The notes below the pieces were generated by a model. It worked only from the letters and a program-made list of their open reading frames with translations, had not been told where the DNA came from and searched no databases. DNA of 13,222 nt from Deltaproteobacteria bacterium UBA796 (GTDB lineage: Bacteria > Myxococcota_A > UBA796), in assembly GCA_002296975.1 (NCBI GenBank), contig DBIS01000310.1, forward strand, positions 358 to 13,579, read 5' to 3'. This document shows positions 1 to 6,989 of the stretch, piece by piece; position 1 is the stretch's first letter, and each line of letters starts with the position of its first letter. Both the position numbers and the translations under genes were made by a program.

Positions 1-7
1 GGACGAG

Positions 8-37
8 CCCTTGACCCTTGATCCCTTTGTCCCTTGA
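8..37. repeat. short CCCTTGA heptad repeat at the left edge
   Basis: CCCTTGA occurs at 8-14, 15-21 and 31-37, with a variant CCCTTTG at 23-29. Single T residues separate the later units. The array is short and may continue beyond the left edge. It lies downstream of the aminopeptidase gene, in sequence with no open reading frame I can support. Its function is unknown, and it could be slipped-strand noise. Confidence 0.45.
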
Positions 38-49
38 CCAAATCTTGTT

Positions 50-130
50 CCGAAGCGGAGCGGAGACGGGGCGGTCACGGCGAGCGAAGCCGCCAGGGAC
101 ATGCGCACCGGCGGAGTGGGAGCGCACGGC
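50..130. other. GC- and purine-rich intergenic block with small dyads and a direct repeat
   Basis: This non-coding stretch repeats GCGGAG-like words. It carries GCGCAC twice (103-108 and 122-127, 19 bases apart) and a small dyad, CGGC-gagcgaa-GCCG, around 78-93. It lies beyond the stop codon of the aminopeptidase. It resembles the word-repetitive intergenic filler seen in some GC-rich genomes, but I cannot assign it to a known repeat family. There is no convincing terminator: no stem is followed by a T tract in the direction of aminopeptidase transcription. Confidence 0.3.
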
Positions 131-155
131 CTTGGGGTGAAAAGGGTGTGACCCC

Positions 156-2687
156 CTAGCGCTCCAGCAAGTCGACCCGACCCCGAAGCGCCTTATTTTC
201 GCCCCTCAAGGTGTCCAAATCACGGCGCAGTTGTCCCACATCACCGCCTTTCTTGTTGGCCTTGTTGATGCGTTGGATGGCCTCGTAAGCGCTGCGTCGA
301 ACCCGGCCATCGGACTGGCCTTCGTGGATACTGCGCAAGACTGCGATGCCTTGTGGTGCCGCAGCGGTACCCAATGCCGCGACGGCGGTGTATTTCAGGC
401 GAAAGCCGCCGGTTTTGACCAACGCGCCAAGCCTTTCAACCGCCTCATCTCGGACGGCCTCAACATCGCGGGCCAACTTGCCAAGCCCAGCAGCAGCGGT
501 GCAGCGCGCCCGTTCGATTTTATCGTCTTGGGTCCAGGCCATCAGGTGTGGCAACACTGCGGGGTCACCGGTCAGCGCGAGGGCCTCGAGCGCACGACAA
601 GGCAAGACGGCGCCCCAGCATGGTCGCTCGGCCACCTCGAGAGCGAGGGCGATAACCCCAGGCGCTTTAAGCCTGCCCAGGGCACGAATCGCACTGCCTT
701 CTACTTGCAGAGACTTCGCACCATTCGTGACGATGGCGCGGAGCGCGGTCAACACATCGGGATGGCTGGGTAGCTGACCCAAAGCATCGACGATCGGTGC
801 TCGGGCCTTGCTATGACCGTCGTCGATACATGCCAATAGGGCCTGACGCGCCGCCGGGGTGCCGTGTTTGCCAAGCAAGGCTGCGATTTCGGCACGAACG
901 CCCCAAAAAGAGTCGTCTTTTAAGGCCTTCGCCAAGGCGGCAACTGCCCGGGGAGAACCGTCTTTGGCCAGTGCTTTTGCGGCCCGGATTCGCCCGACCA
1001 CGCCGGCATCGTCCGCCAAGGATGCCATCAGGAGCTTTCGAGATCCTTCGACGGTCATATTCGACATAAAGAGAAAGCCAGGATCGACCTCGACCCGATT
1101 GGGTTCGGCCTCCATCACAATCGCCCATGTCCGGCTGCGCTCTGCGACGGGCAGGGTGATTTTGTGTTCACCTTTGGCGTCGACCACATTCAGTGTCAGC
1201 GCGAAACGGTAGGCCTGAGGAGTGCCCTCGCCCTTTTGCTTTTGGGTGACGGTGACTTTGAGCAAACCCTTGGCCCATCCGACTTTCACGCTCAAGGCTG
1301 GGTGGCCAGGGCTTAAAATCCAATCCTGAAAAAATCCGTCAAGGTTGCGGCCGCTCGCACCTTCCATGGCCACCTGAAAGTCTCGGGTGTGGACGGTGGT
1401 GTGTGCATTTGTGTGCAGATAATCGCGCACGCCGGCCCAAAAGGCTGTTTCGCCCAAATGAGTTCGCATGGTGTGAACCACCAGCGCCGCTTTTTCGTAC
1501 AAGTGCCGGTCGAACATGTCGATGGGCTCTCTAAAGTCGTAGCTCACGATGGCGCGCTTGTAGCGGCTCGCACATTCGCCCAAATAGTTTTTTAGGTCGC
1601 CATACAGGTGGTATTCGGCCTCGTCTTGGCCGAGGTCATGGCGCTTCCAGAGCACCTCTGAGTAGGTCGCCCATGCCTCGTTGAGGTAGCCCTGCGACCA
1701 GTCCTGGCAGGTGAGCAAGTCTCCAAACCATTGGTGTGCGAGCTCGTGGGCCACCAAGTCTTCGGCATCCCAATCGATGGCAGCGCGCTCATCGGTCAAG
1801 CACAGGTCGGTCAAGGTCGTCGCTGCCACGTTCTCCATGCCGCCAAAGATGAAGTCATGAACGACAACCTGGTCGTAGCGCGGCCATGGATAGGGGTGGC
1901 CATAACGCTCTTCATAAAATGCGATCATCGCCGGCGTCTTGCCAAATACCCGCTTGAGTACCGCATCAGATGTGCCTTTGGGCGCGAGATAGCGGATGGG
2001 TAATTTGGAGTCGGGCTCGGTGTAAATCTGGAAGTCGCCCACACAGACGGTGAACAGGTACGAAGGCATGGGATCGGCTTGTTCCCATCGCCAAGTGTTG
2101 CCTTCTTTGCCCATAAACTTTCCATTACCGATGGCTTGGACGCCCTCGGGAACAGTGAAAGCGAAAGACCACCGGCACTTCACAGACGGATGGTCGATGC
2201 ATGGAAAGAAGAAGTGAGCGTCTTCATCTTGGCATTGGGACCAAGACATAAAGGCCCGGTCTGGGGCGGCTTTGGTCGGGCCGGTAAAGTACAGCCCGCG
2301 GGTGGGCTCTCCTTGCCACTTGATGGTGATTTTCTCACCGGCCTCGGCCACGCCGTGCACGGTCAGTTTTCCATCGCCGTCGCTATACTCGAGCTTATCG
2401 CCCGCGGCGTTTGTGATGGCCTCAATGAGCATATCGTCAAAGTCCAGGCAGACTGTACCCATGCCGATGGCGAGGGGGCGAATATCGAGGATGGCCCAAC
2501 CGACCAAGGTGCCCGCTTGGGGGTCGATGGTCAGTGCCAAGTCGATATGAGCGAGCTCAAAACCGATATCGGGCGCATAATGTGGCTCGACGCCCGGCTC
2601 GGCGAAGCGATGTGAGCCGGCGATTGCGAAGCCGTAAAACGCGGCTTCAAGCGCCAAGGATTTGTCGGTCAAAAATTGATTGCTCAT
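156..2687 (-). CDS. M1-family zinc aminopeptidase with C-terminal HEAT repeats
   Basis: This is an 843-residue zinc metallopeptidase expected to remove N-terminal residues from peptides in the cytosol, because no signal peptide is visible. The substrate-anchoring GGMEN motif is at residues 282-286. The zinc site is HELAH at 314-318 with the third ligand E337 in the NEAWA motif, giving the M1 spacing HEXXH-X18-E. Y397 in YEKA matches the transition-state tyrosine of the family. Residues 1 to about 230 fit the N-terminal beta domain. About 555-805 form helical HEAT-like repeats in place of an ERAP-type C-terminal domain, and 815-843 look like a short coiled coil. The start has a G-rich stretch (GGGGG) a few bases upstream. 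It lies 74 bases downstream of the DUF429 gene on the same strand, so the two may be cotranscribed. The family call is secure; substrate specificity is unknown. Confidence 0.95.
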   Translation of the reverse strand: MSNQFLTDKSLALEAAFYGFAIAGSHRFAEPGVEPHYAPDIGFELAHIDLALTIDPQAGTLVGWAILDIRPLAIGMGTVCLDFDDMLIEAITNAAGDKLEYSDGDGKLTVHGVAEAGEKITIKWQGEPTRGLYFTGPTKAAPDRAFMSWSQCQDEDAHFFFPCIDHPSVKCRWSFAFTVPEGVQAIGNGKFMGKEGNTWRWEQADPMPSYLFTVCVGDFQIYTEPDSKLPIRYLAPKGTSDAVLKRVFGKTPAMIAFYEERYGHPYPWPRYDQVVVHDFIFGGMENVAATTLTDLCLTDERAAIDWDAEDLVAHELAHQWFGDLLTCQDWSQGYLNEAWATYSEVLWKRHDLGQDEAEYHLYGDLKNYLGECASRYKRAIVSYDFREPIDMFDRHLYEKAALVVHTMRTHLGETAFWAGVRDYLHTNAHTTVHTRDFQVAMEGASGRNLDGFFQDWILSPGHPALSVKVGWAKGLLKVTVTQKQKGEGTPQAYRFALTLNVVDAKGEHKITLPVAERSRTWAIVMEAEPNRVEVDPGFLFMSNMTVEGSRKLLMASLADDAGVVGRIRAAKALAKDGSPRAVAALAKALKDDSFWGVRAEIAALLGKHGTPAARQALLACIDDGHSKARAPIVDALGQLPSHPDVLTALRAIVTNGAKSLQVEGSAIRALGRLKAPGVIALALEVAERPCWGAVLPCRALEALALTGDPAVLPHLMAWTQDDKIERARCTAAAGLGKLARDVEAVRDEAVERLGALVKTGGFRLKYTAVAALGTAAAPQGIAVLRSIHEGQSDGRVRRSAYEAIQRINKANKKGGDVGQLRRDLDTLRGENKALRGRVDLLER

Positions 2688-2761
2688 TGGTGCCCCCAGG
2701 CAGGGCCGTCGAATATCGCAATCAAGGGGCGTGGGCCAATACGGTCACGGTTTATCGCTAT

Positions 2762-3523
2762 TTACCCTTCTACAGGTGCGTTCCGCGTGGTCGGCAGCAA
2801 TACATAGCCTTGCTCGAGGTCACCCAAGAATGCACAGTCTTCTGGACCGCGAATATTGAGGTACGCGGCGGTATATGCGCACAAAACAGCCTCTAGGCGC
2901 TCTTCGAGTTCACCGATACGGCTACCATTGCAGCTCGGCAAATCAGCCTCGATCAGGTCGTCGAGGGCGCTCGAGTCGATCATTGGCGGATAGGCTTCGG
3001 TCAACATGGTGTCCAGCATTTCCCTAAACCGGGACACCGCATCTTTTCGTGCGCCGACCGGGCCGGTCTTGAGGCGGATCGGGTGATCGATCCCGAAAAG
3101 CAACACCTGTGTGGCCTGGTTGTAGGTTTCGACCACACGATCGCCCTCGGCAGAAGGGTCGTGATCAAAGCCCATTCGCATCAATGCGCGACCGATGGTG
3201 CGCGGATGGCTGGCGTTGACTAAATTTACTTGGTATTCGTCGACCTTGTGGTGGGCGAAATGCTCATGAAGTTGAGCATCACACGGGCGTTGACCACCCA
3301 TGTTCTCGACCATGATTGGGGCGTTGACCGCGAGGGTCACACCATCCCGACCACGGTTTCGGGCGATCCAAGACAAGATGTCTTCGTGGGCGCGCAAAGA
3401 GCAGCTCGAGATGAGCTTGAGCCCATCTTCATGAAGCTCCAGCACAGCACCACCAGAGGAATGGCGGGGTGCCCAAGCGAGGTCTAATCCAAGAAAACGG
3501 GGGGGGCGGGGTCGACGGCTCAC
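2762..3523 (-). CDS. DUF429 family protein (RNase H-like fold predicted)
   Basis: This 253-residue protein resembles DUF429, a family predicted to have an RNase H-like fold and possible nuclease activity but with no agreed substrate. The N-terminal GLDLAW (12-17) matches the usual G(I/L)DLA strand with an acidic residue. AVNAPI (65-70) occupies the place of the family's DAPL motif, with Asn where Asp is usual. RPCD (79-82), VVETYNQAT (130-138) and the helix ERLEAVLCAYTAAY (208-221) match later family blocks. The start is GTG at 3523, with AAAGGA (on the minus strand) about seven bases upstream. The replacement of acidic motif residues could mean altered or lost catalysis. It is the first gene of a minus-strand pair with the M1 aminopeptidase and faces the sigma-54-controlled gene divergently. 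The family call is from motif recall, not a search. Confidence 0.75.
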   Translation of the reverse strand: MSRRPRPPRFLGLDLAWAPRHSSGGAVLELHEDGLKLISSCSLRAHEDILSWIARNRGRDGVTLAVNAPIMVENMGGQRPCDAQLHEHFAHHKVDEYQVNLVNASHPRTIGRALMRMGFDHDPSAEGDRVVETYNQATQVLLFGIDHPIRLKTGPVGARKDAVSRFREMLDTMLTEAYPPMIDSSALDDLIEADLPSCNGSRIGELEERLEAVLCAYTAAYLNIRGPEDCAFLGDLEQGYVLLPTTRNAPVEG

Positions 3524-3682
3524 GGTAAATCCTTTGGGTGTCGCATCAGTTCAGCGACAACTTTGCCCGAGGCGGGTAACCGGTTCGAGCCGAAACGCGA
3601 CTGTTCTGCTTGGCGATGGCCAATGTGAGAGGGTCAGAGCGGTGTTTTTCCGGCTTTGGTTTTAGAGGATTTGAGCCAAAAC

Positions 3683-3700
3683 TGCGAAATATTTTTCGCA
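3683..3700. promoter_or_regulatory. inverted repeat, candidate enhancer (activator-binding) site
   Basis: TGCGAAA (3683-3689) and TTTCGCA (3694-3700) form a perfect 7-base dyad with a TATT spacer. Its centre lies about 120 bases upstream of the start site predicted from the sigma-54 promoter. That is the distance at which bacterial enhancer-binding proteins usually sit. The dyad and its position are seen directly; the role is inferred. Confidence 0.5.
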
Positions 3701-3740
3701 CTTGCGCACCCGAACCTGCGTAATCAAGCCACAAAAGTTA

Positions 3741-3772
3741 ATGTGATTTCTATGTGACTTATTGCTATGTCA
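3741..3772. promoter_or_regulatory. ATGTGA-type direct repeats upstream of the sigma-54 promoter
   Basis: ATGTGA at 3741-3746 and 3752-3757 repeat at 11 bases, about one helical turn, with a variant ATGTCA at 3767-3772. They lie between the dyad at 3683-3700 and the promoter at 3788-3803. Direct repeats on one helix face suit a response regulator or a bending protein. The pattern is short and could arise by chance in this AT-richer stretch. Confidence 0.3.
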
Positions 3773-3787
3773 AGCGTTTAGTAATTT

Positions 3788-3803
3788 TGGCACGGCTGTT
3801 GCA
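3788..3803 (+). promoter_or_regulatory. sigma-54 (-24/-12) promoter of the surface protein gene
   Basis: TGGCAC (3788-3793), five bases, then TTGCA (3799-3803) match the RpoN consensus TGGCAC-N5-TTGC(A/T) exactly. The invariant GG (3789-3790) and GC (3801-3802) are ten bases apart, as required. Transcription should begin near 3813-3815. This gives a leader of about 127 bases before the ATG at 3941 and rules out the in-frame ATG at 3806 as a start. It implies activation by an AAA+ enhancer-binding protein. Confidence 0.78.
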
Positions 3804-3838
3804 TTGTGTTTTGGCGGCGCAGCGTATATCTTGCTGCG

Positions 3839-3862
3839 GGTCGGACCACAGTTGGTTCGGTC
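3839..3862 (+). promoter_or_regulatory. leader hairpin 1 in the 5' untranslated region
   Basis: GGTCGGACC (3839-3847) can pair with GGTTCGGTC (3854-3862) across the loop ACAGTT, as nine consecutive pairs including three G-U wobbles. It lies about 25 bases into the predicted transcript. No U tract follows, so it is not a terminator. It may stabilise the 5' end or bind a regulator; that is inference. Confidence 0.4.
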
Positions 3863-3880
3863 AGAGTAAAAAACCAGAGA

Positions 3881-3915
3881 TTTGGGCATCGTCCAAATTT
3901 TCAGGACGTCCCAAA
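3881..3915 (+). promoter_or_regulatory. leader hairpin 2 with an alternative pairing, just upstream of the ribosome binding site
   Basis: TTTGGG (3881-3886) pairs with CCCAAA (3910-3915), and inside it CGTCC (3890-3894) pairs with GGACG (3904-3908), closing a nine-base loop. A competing short hairpin, ATTTGG (3880-3885) with CCAAAT (3893-3898), is mutually exclusive with it. The element ends about 15 bases before the GGAG ribosome binding site at 3931-3934. The C/A-rich stretch in between should be single-stranded. The pairings are read directly; a switching role is inference. Confidence 0.4.
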
Positions 3916-3940
3916 CCCAACCCAAAAAATGGAGAATCTC

Positions 3941-4843
3941 ATGAAGACGCTTTCACTTGCAGCGCTTACCCTCATGTCCACCTCAGCTTTCGCGACAACA
4001 GCTCGCGTGGCAGCTCATCAAGGTAACGCCGGTATCACCGACGACACCTCTTATCGGACTTACTTTTCGAAAGTCGACAATGGCAAAGACAGCATGTGGT
4101 TCGACGCCACTGGCGATACACTCGCTGGAGCATACAAGGCCGACGGTCACTCCATGACCATCGAGCAATCAGAAGCCGGCTCCACAGCCGTTGGATACTA
4201 CGCGAGCCTCGATAAGAACAGCGCATACGCGGTGAACTTCGACATCGCCAGCACCAAAGCCTTCGTTATTGGCGGTGGTTACGGTATGAGCGACGGCGGA
4301 AACGACATGGCGTTCAGCGGTAGCATTGGCAAGACTGCCGATGGCACATCGTTGTCCATCTCGGCTCGTGGCCGTGACCTTAGCAAGAAGGAAGTGTCCG
4401 CATGGACCGCTGACTTTGGCTACGACGATGGTATCACCGTAGATGGTGGCTACGTCATGGGTTGGCGCTTCAAGACCGACCGCTCAAAAGCGGCCGTCAC
4501 TGTTGGACCAAACCTTGGCATCTCCAGCCCTTCCGAAGGCGACACGAGCATGACCCTCAGCTTGGCTCAAGTCAACGTGGCCGGTGAGTTCGCGCTCAAC
4601 GACTGGTTTGGCCTTCGCGGCTCTGTGCTCACAAGCCTCGACGTTGTTGAGCCCATCGATGGTGGCAGCATGGACATCATGAGTACAGGCGTCAGCCCTG
4701 CATTCGGTGCTTCTGTCGACTTCGACGGTGCAGACCTCGACTTCGTCATCGACCCACAGTCGATCATGAACGGTCCTTACTTCATGACTGGTGCAGCTTC
4801 CGAAAGCTTCGCCATGATGATGTCAGCTCGCTTCGACATCTGA
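3941..4843 (+). CDS. secreted outer-membrane beta-barrel-like protein, family not recognised
   Basis: This is a 300-residue exported protein of unknown function. The ATG at 3941 is preceded by GGAG with six-base spacing. It gives a clean signal peptide (MKTLSLAALTLMSTSAFA) with a likely cut before TTARV. An in-frame ATG at 3929 adds only four residues and has no ribosome binding site. The mature part is rich in Gly, Asp, Ser and Thr with alternating short amphipathic strands, and ends in strand-like SARFDI. This suggests an outer-membrane barrel of perhaps 10-14 strands, though the last residue is Ile rather than Phe. There are no cysteines. Codon choice is strongly C-ending (ATC, TTC, GAC, AAG), unlike the G/T-ending style of its neighbours, which fits high expression. 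It is monocistronic, with a sigma-54 promoter and its own terminator. A porin or stress-related surface protein is possible. Confidence 0.8.
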   Translation: MKTLSLAALTLMSTSAFATTARVAAHQGNAGITDDTSYRTYFSKVDNGKDSMWFDATGDTLAGAYKADGHSMTIEQSEAGSTAVGYYASLDKNSAYAVNFDIASTKAFVIGGGYGMSDGGNDMAFSGSIGKTADGTSLSISARGRDLSKKEVSAWTADFGYDDGITVDGGYVMGWRFKTDRSKAAVTVGPNLGISSPSEGDTSMTLSLAQVNVAGEFALNDWFGLRGSVLTSLDVVEPIDGGSMDIMSTGVSPAFGASVDFDGADLDFVIDPQSIMNGPYFMTGAASESFAMMMSARFDI

Positions 4844-4854
4844 TCGCAGCATAT

Positions 4855-4892
4855 AAAAAAGGCCCACCCTTCAAACGGTGGGCCTTTTTTTT
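4855..4892. terminator. bidirectional intrinsic terminator
   Basis: GGCCCACC (4861-4868) and GGTGGGCC (4877-4884) form a perfect 8-base stem with an 8-base loop. Eight T residues follow (4885-4892) and six A residues precede (4855-4860). It ends the surface protein transcript rightward. Leftward it lies just past the stop of the minus-strand hydrolase at 4895, so it can terminate both converging genes. Confidence 0.93.
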
Positions 4893-4894
4893 GC

Positions 4895-5923
4895 CTATGC
4901 CCGCTGGTCCATCCAGTCGTGCACTGCGGGCCACACATGGGCGGGGGCGTGTTTGCCCAAAACGATGTCCAGATGGCCCCAATGGGTCAAGCCATCCCGG
5001 TCATCCAAAATCCGAAGGCTGCGATCGGATGCGCCCGAGCGGTCGTATGCGGCACGGCCCTCTTCGGGAAACAACATGCTGTCTCGGTCGCCGAGCATGA
5101 TCAGGCACGGCACGGTCGCTCGGTGCCAGCCTTCATCCCAAGGCACGGCGTCGTCGCTCTGCCACTGAACCATCTGGTTCCAGACCCGAACGGGGATGTA
5201 ATCAAAGCCACGGCGCATGCGCTCTTTGGCCAACTCGGGCTCTACGCTACCGGGCCACCAGCCGGCGATTGGCATGGCATATGCAGCCAGGTCGATCAAC
5301 GGAAAGAGCCTGGCCAACACCCGACCCGTCACCCCAGTGTGCACTTGAATATCGCCCACATCCACGCCACTGGGCAGTCGACTCATCAAGCGCATCAGCC
5401 CTGGGATTAGCCAACCTGCTTGGCCAAAACGGTACACGCCCGCAATGCCCACCACACCACGGCATGTCGGGTTGTCCCCTTCGTTGGCGATCGCTGCGTA
5501 GGCCACCGAGGCACCCAATGAGTGCCCGATCCAAAAGGCAGGGCTGGGGATGGCGCTAGCGAGGCGATTGAGGTCTGCTGGGTAGTCCTCAAAGGCGGTG
5601 GCTTTGGTGTGGCTCTTTCGCCTGCTGCGCCCATGGCCCCGAAGCTCCAAATTCCACACATCCCATCCTTTTTCAGCGAGCCAGGCCGAAAATGAGCGTG
5701 TTTGAGTGTCCCAGCTAAAGCGATTTTGTGCGAAGCCGTGAATCAGGATCACTGGCGGTCGGGTGGGGCCCTCGGGCAAGCAAGTGCGGGCGATTCGAAG
5801 TGGGTGGACTCCAGGCAACTCAATGTCCTGGATTCTCAGTTCGGCGTGTTGCTCCGCGTGTATGTGGACAGTGTGCACCGCATCGTCATGAATGACGAAA
5901 GGGGGCTGTGGCCCAAGGCTCAT
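4895..5923 (-). CDS. alpha/beta hydrolase (lipase/esterase-like)
   Basis: This 342-residue protein has a complete alpha/beta-hydrolase catalytic set. HGFAQ (62-66) is the oxyanion segment, GHSLG (133-137) is the nucleophile elbow with S135, the acid is in GDRDS around 278-282, and the histidine is H317 in GHLD. The phrases around WDVWNLELRGHGRS (87-100) and GHLDIVLGKHAPAHVW (316-331) resemble lipase- and polyhydroxyalkanoate-related hydrolases, so a hydrophobic acyl ester substrate is plausible. There is no signal peptide, so it should be cytosolic or peripheral. The start ATG overlaps the stop of the fructose-bisphosphatase gene (ATGA at 5920-5923), which implies translational coupling. The fold and catalytic residues are seen; the substrate is unknown. 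Confidence 0.88.
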   Translation of the reverse strand: MSLGPQPPFVIHDDAVHTVHIHAEQHAELRIQDIELPGVHPLRIARTCLPEGPTRPPVILIHGFAQNRFSWDTQTRSFSAWLAEKGWDVWNLELRGHGRSRRKSHTKATAFEDYPADLNRLASAIPSPAFWIGHSLGASVAYAAIANEGDNPTCRGVVGIAGVYRFGQAGWLIPGLMRLMSRLPSGVDVGDIQVHTGVTGRVLARLFPLIDLAAYAMPIAGWWPGSVEPELAKERMRRGFDYIPVRVWNQMVQWQSDDAVPWDEGWHRATVPCLIMLGDRDSMLFPEEGRAAYDRSGASDRSLRILDDRDGLTHWGHLDIVLGKHAPAHVWPAVHDWMDQRA

Positions 5924-6915
5924 CTGAGCGCTGCCTCGATGTCGGCCACATCCTCAGCGTTTCCGATAAACAGCGGTGTGCGTGCGTGAAGCGATGAGGG
6001 CGCCACATCCAAGATCCGTTGGCTTCCATTCGAGGCGGCTCCACCGGCAGCTTCGACCACGAAGGCCAAAGGAAAAGCTTCGTACAACAGCCGCAACTTG
6101 CCTTCGGGGTTTTCTTGGGTGGCCGGATATAAAAACACCCCGCCCTTGATGAGGTTGCGGTGGAAGTCGGCGACCAATGAGCCAATATAACGTGCGCGCC
6201 AGCCATCGCCTGAGCGTTTGAGGCCATCGATGTGTGCCCGAAGGCGGGGGTCCCAACTGTAGCTATAGCCCTCGTTTACAGAATAGGTTTTTGCCGAGGG
6301 CGCCAAGCGAATGTCAGGGTGGCTCAAGAAAAACTCACCGACGACAGGGTCGAGGGTGAAGCCATTGACTTGCCCATCGACCGCCAAGACCAAGACGGTG
6401 CCAGAACCATACACCACGTAGCCTGCGGCCATGACCTCGGTGCCGGGCTGAAGAATGTCCTCGGGTGTGGCGGGGGTTCCTTCTGGTGAGCGGCGCCGAA
6501 AGATGGCAAATATCGTACCGATGGTGGCATTGACGTCGATGTTTGAGGAGCCATCGAGGGGGTCCATGCAAAAGACATAGCGCCCAGAGTGAAAGCGTTC
6601 GGGGGGTAGCGTAGGGCCTTCATCTTCTTCGGAGACGATCGCTGCGCACACGCCGGGGTGTTCGAGGGCGTGTTTAAAGGCGTCGTTGGCATAAATATCG
6701 AGTTTTTGGACCAATTCACCTTGGACGTTCTTCTCTCCGGTGGCCCCCAACATGCCGGCCAACCCCGCTCGGTTGACCCGCGCGGAGACCAAACGGCTGG
6801 CCAGTCCCACTTGTCGGAGCAAGGTGGCAAATTGCCCTGTGGCGTCTGCATGGGTTTTGGTGGTCTCGAAGATGAACCGGTCAAGGGTGGTGCCTTCTTC
6901 AAATTGACGCTGCAT
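5920..6915 (-). CDS. fbp: class I fructose-1,6-bisphosphatase
   Basis: This enzyme hydrolyses fructose 1,6-bisphosphate to fructose 6-phosphate and phosphate, the committed step of gluconeogenesis. Class I marks are clear, numbered from the upstream ATG at 6927: GEKNVQGELVQKLD (64-77), the SEEDE metal-binding segment (99-103), DPLDGSSNID (122-131), and the substrate region RYIGSLVADFHRNL (246-259). The C-terminal GKLRLLYEAFPLAF block (276-289) is also present. Length matches the family (about 330). I chose the ATG at 6915 because GGAG lies six bases before it; the in-frame ATG at 6927, four codons upstream, has no visible ribosome binding site. Its stop overlaps the start of the alpha/beta hydrolase. 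It is divergent from a lipoprotein gene. Confidence 0.96.
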   Translation of the reverse strand: MQRQFEEGTTLDRFIFETTKTHADATGQFATLLRQVGLASRLVSARVNRAGLAGMLGATGEKNVQGELVQKLDIYANDAFKHALEHPGVCAAIVSEEDEGPTLPPERFHSGRYVFCMDPLDGSSNIDVNATIGTIFAIFRRRSPEGTPATPEDILQPGTEVMAAGYVVYGSGTVLVLAVDGQVNGFTLDPVVGEFFLSHPDIRLAPSAKTYSVNEGYSYSWDPRLRAHIDGLKRSGDGWRARYIGSLVADFHRNLIKGGVFLYPATQENPEGKLRLLYEAFPLAFVVEAAGGAASNGSQRILDVAPSSLHARTPLFIGNAEDVADIEAALR

Positions 6916-6989
6916 ATTCGGCTCCATGTGGGCGAGTGCGCTAACCTGATGGCGCTACACGGCACGAGCCGCTGTGATGAATAAGAAGA

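Noticed and set aside
3539..3559. TGTCGC/GCGACA dyad in the leader of the DUF429 gene
   Set aside because: The arms are only six bases with a nine-base loop and no partner elements, so it is expected by chance in GC-rich DNA.
3546..3734. A 62-codon minus-strand open frame in the divergent regulatory region
   Set aside because: It overlaps the inverted repeat at 3683-3700, has Arg/Lys/Pro-rich composition, no recognisable motif and no evident ribosome binding site.
3806..3940. Upstream in-frame extension of the surface protein to the ATG at 3806
   Set aside because: It would begin before the predicted sigma-54 transcript start (about 3814), would bury the signal peptide, and has no ribosome binding site. 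The ATG at 3941 has GGAG at the right spacing.
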